The translations under genes and the position numbers were made by a program. A stretch of 64,000 nucleotides of DNA, taken from positions 186,001 through 250,000 of the forward strand of contig NZ_JANQOO010000010.1 of the NCBI RefSeq assembly GCF_028285715.1, given 5' to 3'. Shown here one piece after another: positions 44,256 through 52,955 of the stretch. Below the pieces are notes generated by a model. It ran no database searches. It saw nothing but the letters and a program-made list of their open reading frames with translations, and was not told the origin of the DNA. This DNA comes from Ulvibacterium sp. (GTDB taxonomy: Bacteria; Bacteroidota; Bacteroidia; Flavobacteriales; Flavobacteriaceae). Numbering within the stretch: position 1 is the first letter of the stretch; every line of letters starts with the position of its first letter.

Positions 44256-45233
44256 ATGACCACGCGAAGATCTTTTTTAAAAAAAACCGGAAAAGGCGCA
44301 CTCCTATCTACAGCCACACTGACCACCCCCCTAGGGTTGGTTTCGCAATGGGCCAACCTTCCCAAACCATTCATCATTGGCATTATAGGCGCCGAAAACT
44401 CACATACCGCGGGCTTTGGAAAGTTATTCAATATTGACAAGGCCTTCCCCGGAATGGAAGTAAAATATGTTTGGGGAGAGACCCAGGAGTTTGCTAAAAC
44501 AGCCATGGAAAAAGGCAATATTCCCAAAATGGTCAAAGATCCCAATGAAATGCTCGGAAAAATAGATGCCCTTATCGTGGACCATCGACACGGAAAATTT
44601 CATCTGGAACCGGCCATTCCTTTTATTAAGGCTGGAATTCCGGCCTTTATTGACAAACCTTTCTGCTATCGTGCCGAAAAGGGAAAGGAATTTTTGAAAA
44701 TGGCCCGTAAATACGGCACGCCGGTTACTTCCTTTAGTTCCATTGCGCACAGTTACGAGACTTTTGATATTATGGAACAATTACGAGATATGGGCAGTTT
44801 TAACCAAGTGGTGCGGTATGGACCAGTAGATCTGGAATCTAAATATGGGGGTATATTTTTCTACGGGGCACATATCGTTCAGCCTTTGTTGTACATGTTC
44901 GGGGATACGGTGAAAAAGGTACAAGTGCACAAAAATGGAAAAAACAGTAGTGCCAGTCTTGTTTTTGAAAACGGAATGATGGCCAGCCTTATTTTCACCA
45001 CCAAAAAATACGGATGGCGTACCTATGTTGAAACGGACGATGGCATACAGGAGTTGACTTCAAGAGTAGAAGAAAAAAAGCCTGCTAAAAACTATGCCGA
45101 TATGGTACATATGTTCCGAACAGGTGAGGAACCACGGAGCCACAGGAGCATCATTCATGGTGTGGCCGTACTGGAAGCCCTTGAAAAATCCGTAGCAACC
45201 GGAAAATGGGAGGATGTAGCCCATTGGAATTAA
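44256..45233 (+). CDS. Gfo/Idh/MocA-family oxidoreductase, Tat-exported, second copy
   Basis: A 325-residue protein with a textbook Tat signal (T-R-R-S-F-L-K-K at residues 3-10, hydrophobic core to ~28). The Rossmann domain starts F-I-I-G-I-I-G-A-E-N-S-H-T, and the E-K-P motif is replaced by D-K-P (A-F-I-D-K-P-F-C). The C-terminal domain is shorter than in the first copy. The start I-G-A-E-N-S-H is typical of a subgroup associated with sugar utilisation genes. It lies 16 bp after the first dehydrogenase gene and 12 bp before the nagA-like gene, so it is in the same operon; probably both act in sequence on a periplasmic sugar or amino sugar. Confidence 0.86.
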   Translation: MTTRRSFLKKTGKGALLSTATLTTPLGLVSQWANLPKPFIIGIIGAENSHTAGFGKLFNIDKAFPGMEVKYVWGETQEFAKTAMEKGNIPKMVKDPNEMLGKIDALIVDHRHGKFHLEPAIPFIKAGIPAFIDKPFCYRAEKGKEFLKMARKYGTPVTSFSSIAHSYETFDIMEQLRDMGSFNQVVRYGPVDLESKYGGIFFYGAHIVQPLLYMFGDTVKKVQVHKNGKNSSASLVFENGMMASLIFTTKKYGWRTYVETDDGIQELTSRVEEKKPAKNYADMVHMFRTGEEPRSHRSIIHGVAVLEALEKSVATGKWEDVAHWN

Positions 45234-45245
45234 AAAAATAATACC

Positions 45246-46457
45246 ATGAAGTTTTTGACCTTATGTATGATCTTTATACTGGCACCCATGATTCCCTTTG
45301 AATCCTCTAATGCGATTACACTCCAAGGTATTAGCTATTGGGACGAAAATCCGGTTTCAATCTCCCTGAAAAATGGAAGAATCACCGCGTTAAAACCACT
45401 GGGCCCGGAAACGGATAGACCTCCTTTGTATATCGCTCCAGGTTTGATAGATGTACAGATCAATGGGTATGTCGGGGTAGATTTTTCCGGACCGGACCTA
45501 ACCGTGGAAGGAGTTGTAAAAGCGACCAAAGCATTATGGAAGGCCGGGGTTACCAGCTATTTTCCAACCATTATCACAAGTGATGTGGATCGGATCAAAA
45601 AAAACTTCGCCATTTTGGCAGAAGCCCGAAAAAATCCCGAAATAGGGCGATCCATTCCCGGATTTCATTTGGAAGGACCCTATATTTCTCCTTTGGCCGG
45701 TTTTCGTGGGGCACATTTGGAAAAATACATTAAAAAACCAGATTGGAAAGAATTTCAAGAAATCCAAAAAGCGGCAGAAAATGGCATAAAGCTGATAACC
45801 GTTGCCCCGGAAATCGATGGGATGATTCCCTTTATTCGTAAATGTGTGGAGAGCGGAGTTATAGTTTCCTTGGGACACCACAACGGCTCAGCGGAAGAAA
45901 TACAGCGTGCGGTCGATATGGGTGCCACCATGGGCACTCATTTGGGAAATGGATGTGCCAATGAAATCAACCGTCACTATAACCCTATTTGGCCGCAATT
46001 GTCCAATGATGCCATTACGATCAGTATAATCGCCGATGGCTTTCATTTGACCAAGGAGGAAGTACGTACCTTTTATAAGGCCAAAGGTGTTGAAAATACC
46101 ATTTTGGTTTCCGATGCCCTGGATTTGGCCGGTCTACCACCCGGTGAGTATATCCGGGGGGAAAGAAAATTAGTACTTACCCCTAATGTTGTGAAACTTC
46201 CGAGGGAAAATGTGTTGGCAGGTGCCGCCTCTCCTATCAGCAAATGCGTGGGAGTGGTAATGGAGTATACCGGATGTTCCCTAAAAAATGCAATTCAGAT
46301 GGCGAGTACCAATCCGGCGAGGTTATTTTCGTTGGATGAGCTGGGGGAAATTGAAGTAGGCAAACAAGCGGACCTTATCCTTTTTTCCATAAAGGACAAT
46401 CAAATGGTCGTTGAGCAAACCTATGTTGGGGGGAAATTGGTATACGACCAGAACTAG
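45246..46457 (+). CDS. nagA: N-acetylglucosamine-6-phosphate deacetylase-like amidohydrolase with a signal peptide
   Basis: A 403-residue NagA-fold enzyme: G-L-I-D-V-Q-I-N-G-Y, H-L-E-G-P-Y-I-S-P, L-G-H-H-N-G-S, T-H-L-G-N-G, A-D-G-F-H and S-D-A-L-D-L-A-G are the ordered metal and substrate blocks of the family. It has ~22 extra N-terminal residues with a hydrophobic core (F-L-T-L-C-M-I-F-I-L-A-P-M-I-P-F) and an S-N-A cleavage site, which classic cytosolic NagA lacks. If exported, its substrate cannot be the cytoplasmic GlcNAc-6-phosphate, so it may deacetylate an unphosphorylated sugar. It is the third gene of the operon and 3 bp before the transporter gene. Confidence 0.85.
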   Translation: MKFLTLCMIFILAPMIPFESSNAITLQGISYWDENPVSISLKNGRITALKPLGPETDRPPLYIAPGLIDVQINGYVGVDFSGPDLTVEGVVKATKALWKAGVTSYFPTIITSDVDRIKKNFAILAEARKNPEIGRSIPGFHLEGPYISPLAGFRGAHLEKYIKKPDWKEFQEIQKAAENGIKLITVAPEIDGMIPFIRKCVESGVIVSLGHHNGSAEEIQRAVDMGATMGTHLGNGCANEINRHYNPIWPQLSNDAITISIIADGFHLTKEEVRTFYKAKGVENTILVSDALDLAGLPPGEYIRGERKLVLTPNVVKLPRENVLAGAASPISKCVGVVMEYTGCSLKNAIQMASTNPARLFSLDELGEIEVGKQADLILFSIKDNQMVVEQTYVGGKLVYDQN

Positions 46458-46460
46458 TCT

Positions 46461-47702
46461 ATGGAAAATAAGCCCTTTTATAGAAAATTGCTTTTGGCCT
46501 TGGCCGCCGTTGGTCCCGGTTTATTTCTTATTGGGTATAATATCGGTACCGGTAGCGTAACTACTATGGCCAAAACCGGGGCCGAACACGGTATGGGGCT
46601 TTTCTGGGCCTTGGTGCTCTCCTGTATTTTTACATATATCCTTATGGTAGCTTACGGTAAGGTAACTTTGGTCAGTGGCAAGACCGCTTTATTCAATTTC
46701 AAAACCCAGTTCCGATGGGGATGGATCCTATCTCTCTATATTATCATTGCGCTTATCATTGGGGAACTATTGGCTTTAATGGGTGTTATGGGTATTGTGG
46801 CGGACCTGGTCCAGGAAGGTCTTCGCCTCGCTTTTGACGGACTGGTCATTAAGACGTTTTGGATTATTCTCTTTTTTAGCATCATCCTGTATTTTTTACT
46901 TTGGTATGGTCAATATCGAACCTTTGAAAAAGTACTGACGGTGTTGGTCATTGTAATGGGACTTTCATTTATCGTGGTTTTTTTCATGGTAAAACCCGAT
47001 TTTTCTGCATTGGCGGAAGGTATTGTCCCCAATATTCCAGATACGCCCGGGGCGCTTGGCTTAATCGCCGCTATTACCGGTACCACTTGCTCCGCTGCCG
47101 TGTTCATTATGAGAAGTACGGTGGTGGCAGAAAAGGGTTGGAGTACCAATGATTTAAAAACGGAAAAACGCGATGCCTTTGTATCTGCTGCCATGATGCT
47201 CCTATTGAGCGGTGTGATCATGGCCGTAGCGGCGGGGACGTTACACGTATCCGGGCTTAAATTGGAGAATACCGTAGAAATGATCGATTTGTTCGAGCCT
47301 ATCGGCGGTAAGCTTGCTGCTTTTATACTTATCATCGGCATTACCGGGGCAGGGCTTTCCACAATATTTCCCATAGTATTGATAGCTCCATGGTTGGTAG
47401 CCGATTATACGGGAAGACCTAGAAACATACGCTCGGCGCAGTCCAGATGGCTTATTTTTGGAGCTATGCTTTTTGCCTTTGGTACCGTTTTCTTGGAAGA
47501 AAGACCACCTGCCCTAATGATTTTCTCACAGGCCTTTCAAGCCTGTATCCTTCCCGCGGTAGCAGTTCCCATCTTTGTATTGATCAATAAGAAAGGATTG
47601 ATGCAAAACCATAGAGCCAGTAAAGCATTAAATTTCGGAATCCTGCTGGTAATCCTGTTCTCCTTGATTACCACTTGGTTTGCCATTGTTGAATTTCTAT
47701 AA
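46461..47702 (+). CDS. Nramp-fold transporter lacking the metal-binding motifs
   Basis: A 413-residue membrane protein with about 11 TM segments in the Nramp (LeuT-fold) layout. The start V-G-P-G-L-F-L-I-G-Y marks TM1. The TM1 metal motif D-P-G-N reads N27-I-G-T30 here, and the TM6 motif M-P-H-N reads S211-A-A-V214. All residues that bind Mn/Fe in characterised Nramp proteins are thus replaced, so it is unlikely to move divalent metals. It sits between a NagA-like gene and nagB, suggesting an organic solute, possibly an amino sugar, is the substrate (inference). It is transcribed with its neighbours (spacings 3 and 9 bp). Confidence 0.82.
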   Translation: MENKPFYRKLLLALAAVGPGLFLIGYNIGTGSVTTMAKTGAEHGMGLFWALVLSCIFTYILMVAYGKVTLVSGKTALFNFKTQFRWGWILSLYIIIALIIGELLALMGVMGIVADLVQEGLRLAFDGLVIKTFWIILFFSIILYFLLWYGQYRTFEKVLTVLVIVMGLSFIVVFFMVKPDFSALAEGIVPNIPDTPGALGLIAAITGTTCSAAVFIMRSTVVAEKGWSTNDLKTEKRDAFVSAAMMLLLSGVIMAVAAGTLHVSGLKLENTVEMIDLFEPIGGKLAAFILIIGITGAGLSTIFPIVLIAPWLVADYTGRPRNIRSAQSRWLIFGAMLFAFGTVFLEERPPALMIFSQAFQACILPAVAVPIFVLINKKGLMQNHRASKALNFGILLVILFSLITTWFAIVEFL

Positions 47703-47711
47703 GCCTTCAAA

Positions 47712-48476
47712 ATGACAAAATCGTTCAAAATAGACAAACTGCAGATTGCCGTTTATGGCGACCTTACTGAAATGGGAGAGGCAGCAGCCGACTTCGTAAA
47801 AAGTAAATTGGACGAAGCTATACGGGAAAGAGGCGAGGCAAACCTTATTCTCGCTACTGGGGCCTCTCAGTTTTCCTTTTTAAAGGCCCTACAAGAGAAA
47901 GTAATCGATTGGAAAAAAATTGCCGTTTTTCATTTGGACGAATACAAGGGTATTTCGGACCGACATCCGGCCAGTTTCCGAAAGTATTTGAAGGAACGCA
48001 TCCTCGATGCGGTATCTCCAAAAAAAGTCTATTTTTTGAATGGTGATGCGCCAGATCTGGAAAAGGAGATGGACAGTTATTCGAAAGCTTTGGAGCAAAA
48101 TCCCATAGATATCGCCTGTATCGGGATTGGTGAAAACGGTCACATAGCCTTTAACGATCCTCCCGTTGCCGACTTCAACGACCCAAAATTGGTCAAACTG
48201 GTTTCCTTGGATGAAGATTGCAGAAATCAACAATTGGGAGAAGGGTGGTTCCCTACCCTAGCCGATGTTCCCAAACAGGCCCTTACCCTTACCATTCCCG
48301 CAATTATGCGCTGTAAGGCTATTAGTTGCGTGGTACCGGACGAACGAAAGGCTACTGCAGTCCATAATACATTGCATGGGGCAATCGACACAAAATGCCC
48401 GGCTACCATTCTAAGAACACATTCGGATACGCGATTGTTTTTGGACAACCACGCTGCTTCAAAAATAATGGCCTAA
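47712..48476 (+). CDS. nagB: Glucosamine-6-phosphate deaminase
   Basis: A 254-residue cytosolic enzyme converting glucosamine-6-phosphate to fructose-6-phosphate and ammonia. Hallmarks: L-A-T-G-A-S-Q near residue 48, F-H-L-D-E-Y-K-G with the catalytic Asp, and the family signature I-G-I-G-E-N-G-H-I-A-F-N-D-P-P. The length is close to E. coli NagB (266). No export signal, unlike the upstream NagA-like enzyme. It is the last gene of the five-gene operon and overlaps the convergent isomerase gene by 4 bp. It places the pathway end in the cytoplasm, feeding glycolysis. No GlcNAc kinase gene is visible in the window. Confidence 0.93.
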   Translation: MTKSFKIDKLQIAVYGDLTEMGEAAADFVKSKLDEAIRERGEANLILATGASQFSFLKALQEKVIDWKKIAVFHLDEYKGISDRHPASFRKYLKERILDAVSPKKVYFLNGDAPDLEKEMDSYSKALEQNPIDIACIGIGENGHIAFNDPPVADFNDPKLVKLVSLDEDCRNQQLGEGWFPTLADVPKQALTLTIPAIMRCKAISCVVPDERKATAVHNTLHGAIDTKCPATILRTHSDTRLFLDNHAASKIMA

Positions 48477-49444
48477 ACGGTTTTCAGATAATCAATACTT
48501 CGTTTCAGGGCCGTTTTGGGATCCTGGACCAAGTCCTGTTCCACGAAAAAGTGTTTGGCCCCGTTTTCTTGAGCCGTCTTTATAATTCCATTGATGTCCA
48601 TTTCGCCATCACCAACATTGGTCATCAAAGGAAAGAGCTCCATCCATTGTTGCATGTCAGAACCATCCCCCGAAAAATAGGTCAGCGGTTTCATATCCTT
48701 AATGTGCAACAAATGGTAACGTCCAGAATATTTTTTGAGGTACTCCATGGGGTTGGCCCTACCGGCTGTGGTCCAGAAAATATCCATTTCCAAAAATACC
48801 AAATCCGGGTCGGTAGCATCCATCATCACTTCGAACGGTATTTGACCATCAACTTCATTCAATCCATATCCATGATTGTGATAAGCGAATTTAAGCCCAA
48901 GCTTTTTTGCATTTTCACCTATGGAATTGAATATATCGGCCATTTTCTTGTAATCATCCATGGACTTTCTGCGATCATCGGGTATAGCTGGAAGCGTAAT
49001 GTATTCAAATCCCAAAATCTCCTTGGCCTTTCCAAAAGCCTCAATGTGGTTTTCCAGGGTATCCAAATCTGTATGCATGGAGGGGATGCTCATATTATGG
49101 TCTTTAAGCAGTCCCTTTACTTCTTGCTCCGAAAGCCCAAAATATCCACTGCCTGAAAAGCCCAAGAATGCCTCTGCCGCTTTCCAACCTGCTTTTGCAC
49201 TTTCAGAACTATAGGGATAGGGCCCAAAGAGTTCCAACTCCGTATAGCCCATTTTGGAGAGCATTTGAAGACCTCCCTTAAAATCCTTCTCCAACAAGGC
49301 GGGCAATGAGAACAATTGTATTCCAATTTTATCCATAGTATCCATGACCGGTTTTGTAAATGAATGGGCAATCAGTTGTTCCATTCCCAGAACGCCAGCT
49401 GCCGATAAAAGGCCAAATTGTTTAATAAAGTCGTCTCTTTTCAT
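48473..49444 (-). CDS. Sugar phosphate isomerase/epimerase-like TIM barrel, exported
   Basis: A 323-residue AP-endonuclease-2-type TIM barrel protein. The N-terminus (K-R-D-D-F-I-K-Q-F then a hydrophobic A-A-G-V-L-G) looks like a degenerate Tat or Sec signal. Characteristic blocks are K-I-G-I-Q-L-F-S-L, Y-T-E-L-E-L-F-G, A-Y-H-N-H-G-Y, V-F-L-E-M-D-I-F-W and L-H-I-K-D-M, where Glu, Asp and His ligate the metal. These proteins isomerise or epimerise sugars or keto-sugars. Its exported nature fits the neighbouring exported dehydrogenases. It is convergent with nagB. Confidence 0.86.
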   Translation of the reverse strand: MKRDDFIKQFGLLSAAGVLGMEQLIAHSFTKPVMDTMDKIGIQLFSLPALLEKDFKGGLQMLSKMGYTELELFGPYPYSSESAKAGWKAAEAFLGFSGSGYFGLSEQEVKGLLKDHNMSIPSMHTDLDTLENHIEAFGKAKEILGFEYITLPAIPDDRRKSMDDYKKMADIFNSIGENAKKLGLKFAYHNHGYGLNEVDGQIPFEVMMDATDPDLVFLEMDIFWTTAGRANPMEYLKKYSGRYHLLHIKDMKPLTYFSGDGSDMQQWMELFPLMTNVGDGEMDINGIIKTAQENGAKHFFVEQDLVQDPKTALKRSIDYLKTV

Positions 49445-49632
49445 GATTCTTATCCTACTACTAATTCCTCATAAATATATCAAATAATAAAAGATTCACC
49501 TAAAAGCGATTCGGGTACAGAATCCACTACAAAACTTTGGCTATCTTAGGCGCCAAATCCATGAAAGACCATACCAATTCAGTGAATTTTTCCCTGTTTT
49601 GATGGGGCATAAGAGGAAAAAAGATACTTTAA

Positions 49633-50562
49633 ATGCAGATTACAGGAACTTTCCTAGACGAGATAAGTCACGATATCCCACATCAGAATTGGGGGGCCAA
49701 GGAGTGGGATGCCGATTTTGCCCACATGAAAAAAATGGGTATTGATACCGTGATTCTAATTCGTTGTGGATACCATCAATTTCTGACCTATCCCTCGGAA
49801 TATTTAATAAAGAAACACAATCGGTTTCTTCCCTCCGTTGATTTGGTGAAACTGTTCCTTGAACTTGCCGAAAAATATGACATGACCTTCTATTTTGGAA
49901 CCTATGATAGTGGCAAATATTGGGAAACCGGTGATATGCGGCATGAAATAGATGTAAATCTGCATGTTATTGAGGAGGTCTACAAAACCTACGGTCATCA
50001 CAAAAGCTTTGGCGGCTGGTATTTAAGTTTGGAATTGAGCCGAAAGACCAAGGGTGCGGTAGAGTCCATTGCGCAATTGGGCGACCATTGCAAGGCGGTA
50101 AGTAGCGGATTGCCCGTGTTGATCTCCCCATGGATAGATGGGAAGAAAGCCATAGCCGCAACAGAAGGGCAACTTATGAAAGCTTCCGGTATCTCACTCA
50201 AGGAGCATGAAAAAGAATGGGATGAAATCTTTGATGGGATTAAAAATAGCGTTGATATTGTTGCTTTTCAAGATGGCCATGTGGGCTACAATGAATTGGA
50301 GGATTATTTGAGCATAAACAAATCCTTGGCGGACAAGTATGGATTGCGATCCTGGACAAATTCCGAATCATTTGACAGGGATATGCCCATTAAATTTCTT
50401 CCCATAAAATTCGAAAAACTCCTATTGAAATTGGAGGCGGCGAAACGTGCCGGTTGCGAAAAGGCCATTACTTTTGAATTCTCCCATTTTATGAGCCCAC
50501 AATCTGCTTATTTGCAAGCCGGACACCTATACAATCGATATATGGAATATTTTAAAAGCTAA
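49633..50562 (+). CDS. DUF4434-like TIM-barrel protein
   Basis: A 309-residue protein without signal peptide. The opening Q-I-T-G-T-F-L-D-E-I-S-H-D-I-P-H-Q-N-W, then M-K-K-M-G-I-D-T-V-I-L-I-R and W-Y-L-S-L-E-L-S, resembles DUF4434 proteins, which look like glycoside hydrolase-type TIM barrels. A conserved Glu in L-S-L-E and a Glu in T-N-S-E-S-F might be the catalytic pair (inference). No substrate is known. It is the first gene of a three-gene operon with an AGE-family epimerase and a GHL10 protein. Confidence 0.8.
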   Translation: MQITGTFLDEISHDIPHQNWGAKEWDADFAHMKKMGIDTVILIRCGYHQFLTYPSEYLIKKHNRFLPSVDLVKLFLELAEKYDMTFYFGTYDSGKYWETGDMRHEIDVNLHVIEEVYKTYGHHKSFGGWYLSLELSRKTKGAVESIAQLGDHCKAVSSGLPVLISPWIDGKKAIAATEGQLMKASGISLKEHEKEWDEIFDGIKNSVDIVAFQDGHVGYNELEDYLSINKSLADKYGLRSWTNSESFDRDMPIKFLPIKFEKLLLKLEAAKRAGCEKAITFEFSHFMSPQSAYLQAGHLYNRYMEYFKS

Positions 50563-50608
50563 TACCGACTGCCGGCACAACAGAGGTTGGCATAAAAAAC
50601 AGAATTTT

Positions 50609-51769
50609 TTGAAACAGTACGCGGAAATATATAAAAATGAACTACTCGACCAGATTATTCCATTCTGGGAAAAAAATTCTTTGGATAAAGAGAACGGTGG
50701 TTATTTTACCTGTCTTAATGGCCAGGGAAACGTCTATGATACCGATAAGTTTATTTGGCTTCAAGCCCGCCAGATTTGGACATTTTCAATTTTATACCAA
50801 AAAGTACAAAAAAAAGTGGCCTGGAAGGAAGCGGCACTCTTGGGGGCAGATTTTCTCGAAAAAAATGGGCGGGACACTCATGGGAACTGGTATTTTTCCC
50901 TGAATCGAAAGGGGAGGCCCCTGGTACAACCCTATAATATTTTTTCGGATTGTTTTGCGGCTATGGCTTTTGGTGCCTTGTACGAAATAGAACCTAGGGA
51001 GCGCTACGCAGAAATTGCTCAAACTACCTTCCAAAACATCTTAAGGCGGCAAGAGAATCCCAAGGGAAAATACAACAAAATCTATCCAGGTACACGCAAT
51101 CTCCAAAACTTTGCCTTGCCCATGATCCTTTGCAATCTATCCTTGGAACTGGAGCATCTATTAGGAACCGAACAGGTAAAAAATGTGACCGATTCCATAA
51201 TCGACTTGGTCATTAACCAATTCTATCACAAAGAAAGCGGGCTGGTCCTGGAAAACATTTCCGATACCGGAGAATTTGTGGATAGTTTTGAGGGCCGGTT
51301 GCTCAATCCTGGCCATGCCATTGAGGCCATGTGGTTTATTATGAACCTGGGAATCCGTAAAAATGATACAACACTTATCGAAAAGGCCGAAGAGATTATG
51401 TTCCAACAATTGGAACATGGATGGGACAAGACCTATGGCGGCATTTTTTATTTTATGGATTTTAAGGGTCATCCTCCACAGCAATTGGAGCACGACCAAA
51501 AACTTTGGTGGGTCCATTTGGAAACCTTGGTCGCCTTGGCAAAGACCTATGCCTACAATCAGAACCCCAAGGCGAAACAGTGGTTCGAAAAAGTACATGA
51601 ATATGCTTGGCACCATTTTCGCGATAAGCAAAACGGCGGTGAGTGGTTTGGCTATCTCAACCGGAAAGGGGAAATTCTGTCTGACCTGAAGGGTGGTAAA
51701 TGGAAAGGTTGTTTTCATGTGCCCCGTGCCCTGTTGGAAGTATGGAAAACCTTGGAAAATGACAGCTAG
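50609..51769 (+). CDS. AGE-family N-acylglucosamine 2-epimerase-like protein
   Basis: A 386-residue (alpha/alpha)6-barrel protein. The N-terminus (K-Q-Y-A-E-I-Y-K-N-E-L-L-D-Q-I-I-P-F-W-E-K, then G-G-Y-F-T) matches AGE enzymes, and R-Q-I-W-T-F is the substrate-side Arg block. The only start codon giving this conserved N-terminus is TTG at 50609; no ATG or GTG is in frame nearby. The family interconverts GlcNAc/ManNAc, glucose/mannose or cellobiose forms. With nagB near by, a GlcNAc/ManNAc role is attractive but unproven. It lies 46 bp after the DUF4434 gene. Confidence 0.87.
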   Translation: MKQYAEIYKNELLDQIIPFWEKNSLDKENGGYFTCLNGQGNVYDTDKFIWLQARQIWTFSILYQKVQKKVAWKEAALLGADFLEKNGRDTHGNWYFSLNRKGRPLVQPYNIFSDCFAAMAFGALYEIEPRERYAEIAQTTFQNILRRQENPKGKYNKIYPGTRNLQNFALPMILCNLSLELEHLLGTEQVKNVTDSIIDLVINQFYHKESGLVLENISDTGEFVDSFEGRLLNPGHAIEAMWFIMNLGIRKNDTTLIEKAEEIMFQQLEHGWDKTYGGIFYFMDFKGHPPQQLEHDQKLWWVHLETLVALAKTYAYNQNPKAKQWFEKVHEYAWHHFRDKQNGGEWFGYLNRKGEILSDLKGGKWKGCFHVPRALLEVWKTLENDS

Positions 51770-51815
51770 TTTTATATTTACAAGAAAGTCCAACTGGAAA
51801 CCGCCGAGAACGGAT

Positions 51816-52955
51816 ATGGGGCTTTCAAATCTTTCAAATACTTTTCGGTATATTTCATTTTTTTGTTTGCTATGCATAGGTACCTTTTGCTTCTCCCAGT
51901 CCCAAAAGGGCGTGTGGCTTACCGATGTGGCCAGCAAGGCCCTGGATTCCAAAGAGGGTATTGAAGAAGTAGTACAGCGGTGTAAAATCTATGGTATTGA
52001 TCAGATTTATGTGGTGGTGTGGAACCGAGGCTATACCCTTTATCCCAGCGAAGTAATGCAAGGGGAATTCGGGAAAAAGGTCTCTCCCCGGTTTGCCGAA
52101 AGGGATATTTTACAAGAACTTATAGCCATTGCGCATGCCGAAGGACTGAAGGTCCATGCCTGGTTCGAATTCGGATTTTCGAGTAGTTATCAAGAAGAAG
52201 ATGGTGGACACATCCTTCGGGCAAGACCCGAATGGAAAGCCTTGGATAGTGCAGGGAAACTGGTCTCAAAAAATGGGTTCCAGTGGATGAACGCTTTTGA
52301 TACCGAAGTGCAGGATTTTCTACTTTCCCTGATTACCGAAGTTGTTGAGAATTATGACATCGACGGTATTCAAGGTGATGACCGTTTACCGGCCAATCCT
52401 TCTACCGCAGGATATGATGCACTTACGGTTTCCCTATACAAAAAAGAGCACGAGGGCAAATCGCCTCCCCAGGATTACAAAGATGCCGATTGGATCGATT
52501 GGCGTGCCAAACGATTGAACCGCTTTGCCCAAAGAATCCATGTGACCGTAAAATCCATAAAACCGGATATTGCAGTAACCATGGCACCGAGTATCTTCCC
52601 CTGGAGCAAGGAGGAATATCTACAGGATTGGCCGACATGGGTAAAAAACGGTTGGGTAGATGCCATAATTCCTCAGGTCTATCGGTATGATATCAAAGCC
52701 TACACCACCACTCTGGATGCCAATTTGGAATTCATGCCCGCGGGCTCAACTATCCCATTTGTTCCTGGAGTACTCTTAAAAGTAGGCGATTATACCCCAT
52801 CCAGGCGATTTTTAAAAAAGATGATAAGAGTCAATCGCGAGCGGGGCTTGGATAGTGAGGTTTTTTTCTTTTATGAAGGATTAAAGGAACATGAGCGATT
52901 TTTTGAAAAGGCATATGGCAAAATAAATTTGAACAAGAGAAATGACCCTCGCTAG
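51816..52955 (+). CDS. Glycosyl hydrolase-like 10 (GHL10) protein, secreted
   Basis: 379 residues from ATG 51816; an earlier ATG at 51759 overlaps the previous gene and would disrupt the signal peptide, which fits at residues ~8-27 here. The GHL10 (DUF187) TIM barrel follows: K-G-V-W-L-T-D-V-A-S, V-H-A-W-F-E-F-G, D-G-I-Q-G-D-D-R, V-T-M-A-P-S-I-F-P-W and I-I-P-Q-V-Y-R-Y-D. Some relatives are glycosidases acting on bacterial polysaccharides; the substrate here is unknown. Last gene of the DUF4434/AGE/GHL10 cluster; its 3' end overlaps the convergent thioredoxin-like gene by 4 bp. Confidence 0.87.
   Translation: MGLSNLSNTFRYISFFCLLCIGTFCFSQSQKGVWLTDVASKALDSKEGIEEVVQRCKIYGIDQIYVVVWNRGYTLYPSEVMQGEFGKKVSPRFAERDILQELIAIAHAEGLKVHAWFEFGFSSSYQEEDGGHILRARPEWKALDSAGKLVSKNGFQWMNAFDTEVQDFLLSLITEVVENYDIDGIQGDDRLPANPSTAGYDALTVSLYKKEHEGKSPPQDYKDADWIDWRAKRLNRFAQRIHVTVKSIKPDIAVTMAPSIFPWSKEEYLQDWPTWVKNGWVDAIIPQVYRYDIKAYTTTLDANLEFMPAGSTIPFVPGVLLKVGDYTPSRRFLKKMIRVNRERGLDSEVFFFYEGLKEHERFFEKAYGKINLNKRNDPR

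Noticed and set aside
47889-49156. Long open frames opposite nagB and antisense to the isomerase gene (for example 48395-49156 on the plus strand)
   Set aside because: They are antisense shadows of convincing conserved genes, with no family match of their own.
51161-51952. 263-residue open frame on the minus strand opposite the AGE epimerase
   Set aside because: The plus strand carries the conserved AGE protein. The antisense protein has no recognisable features.
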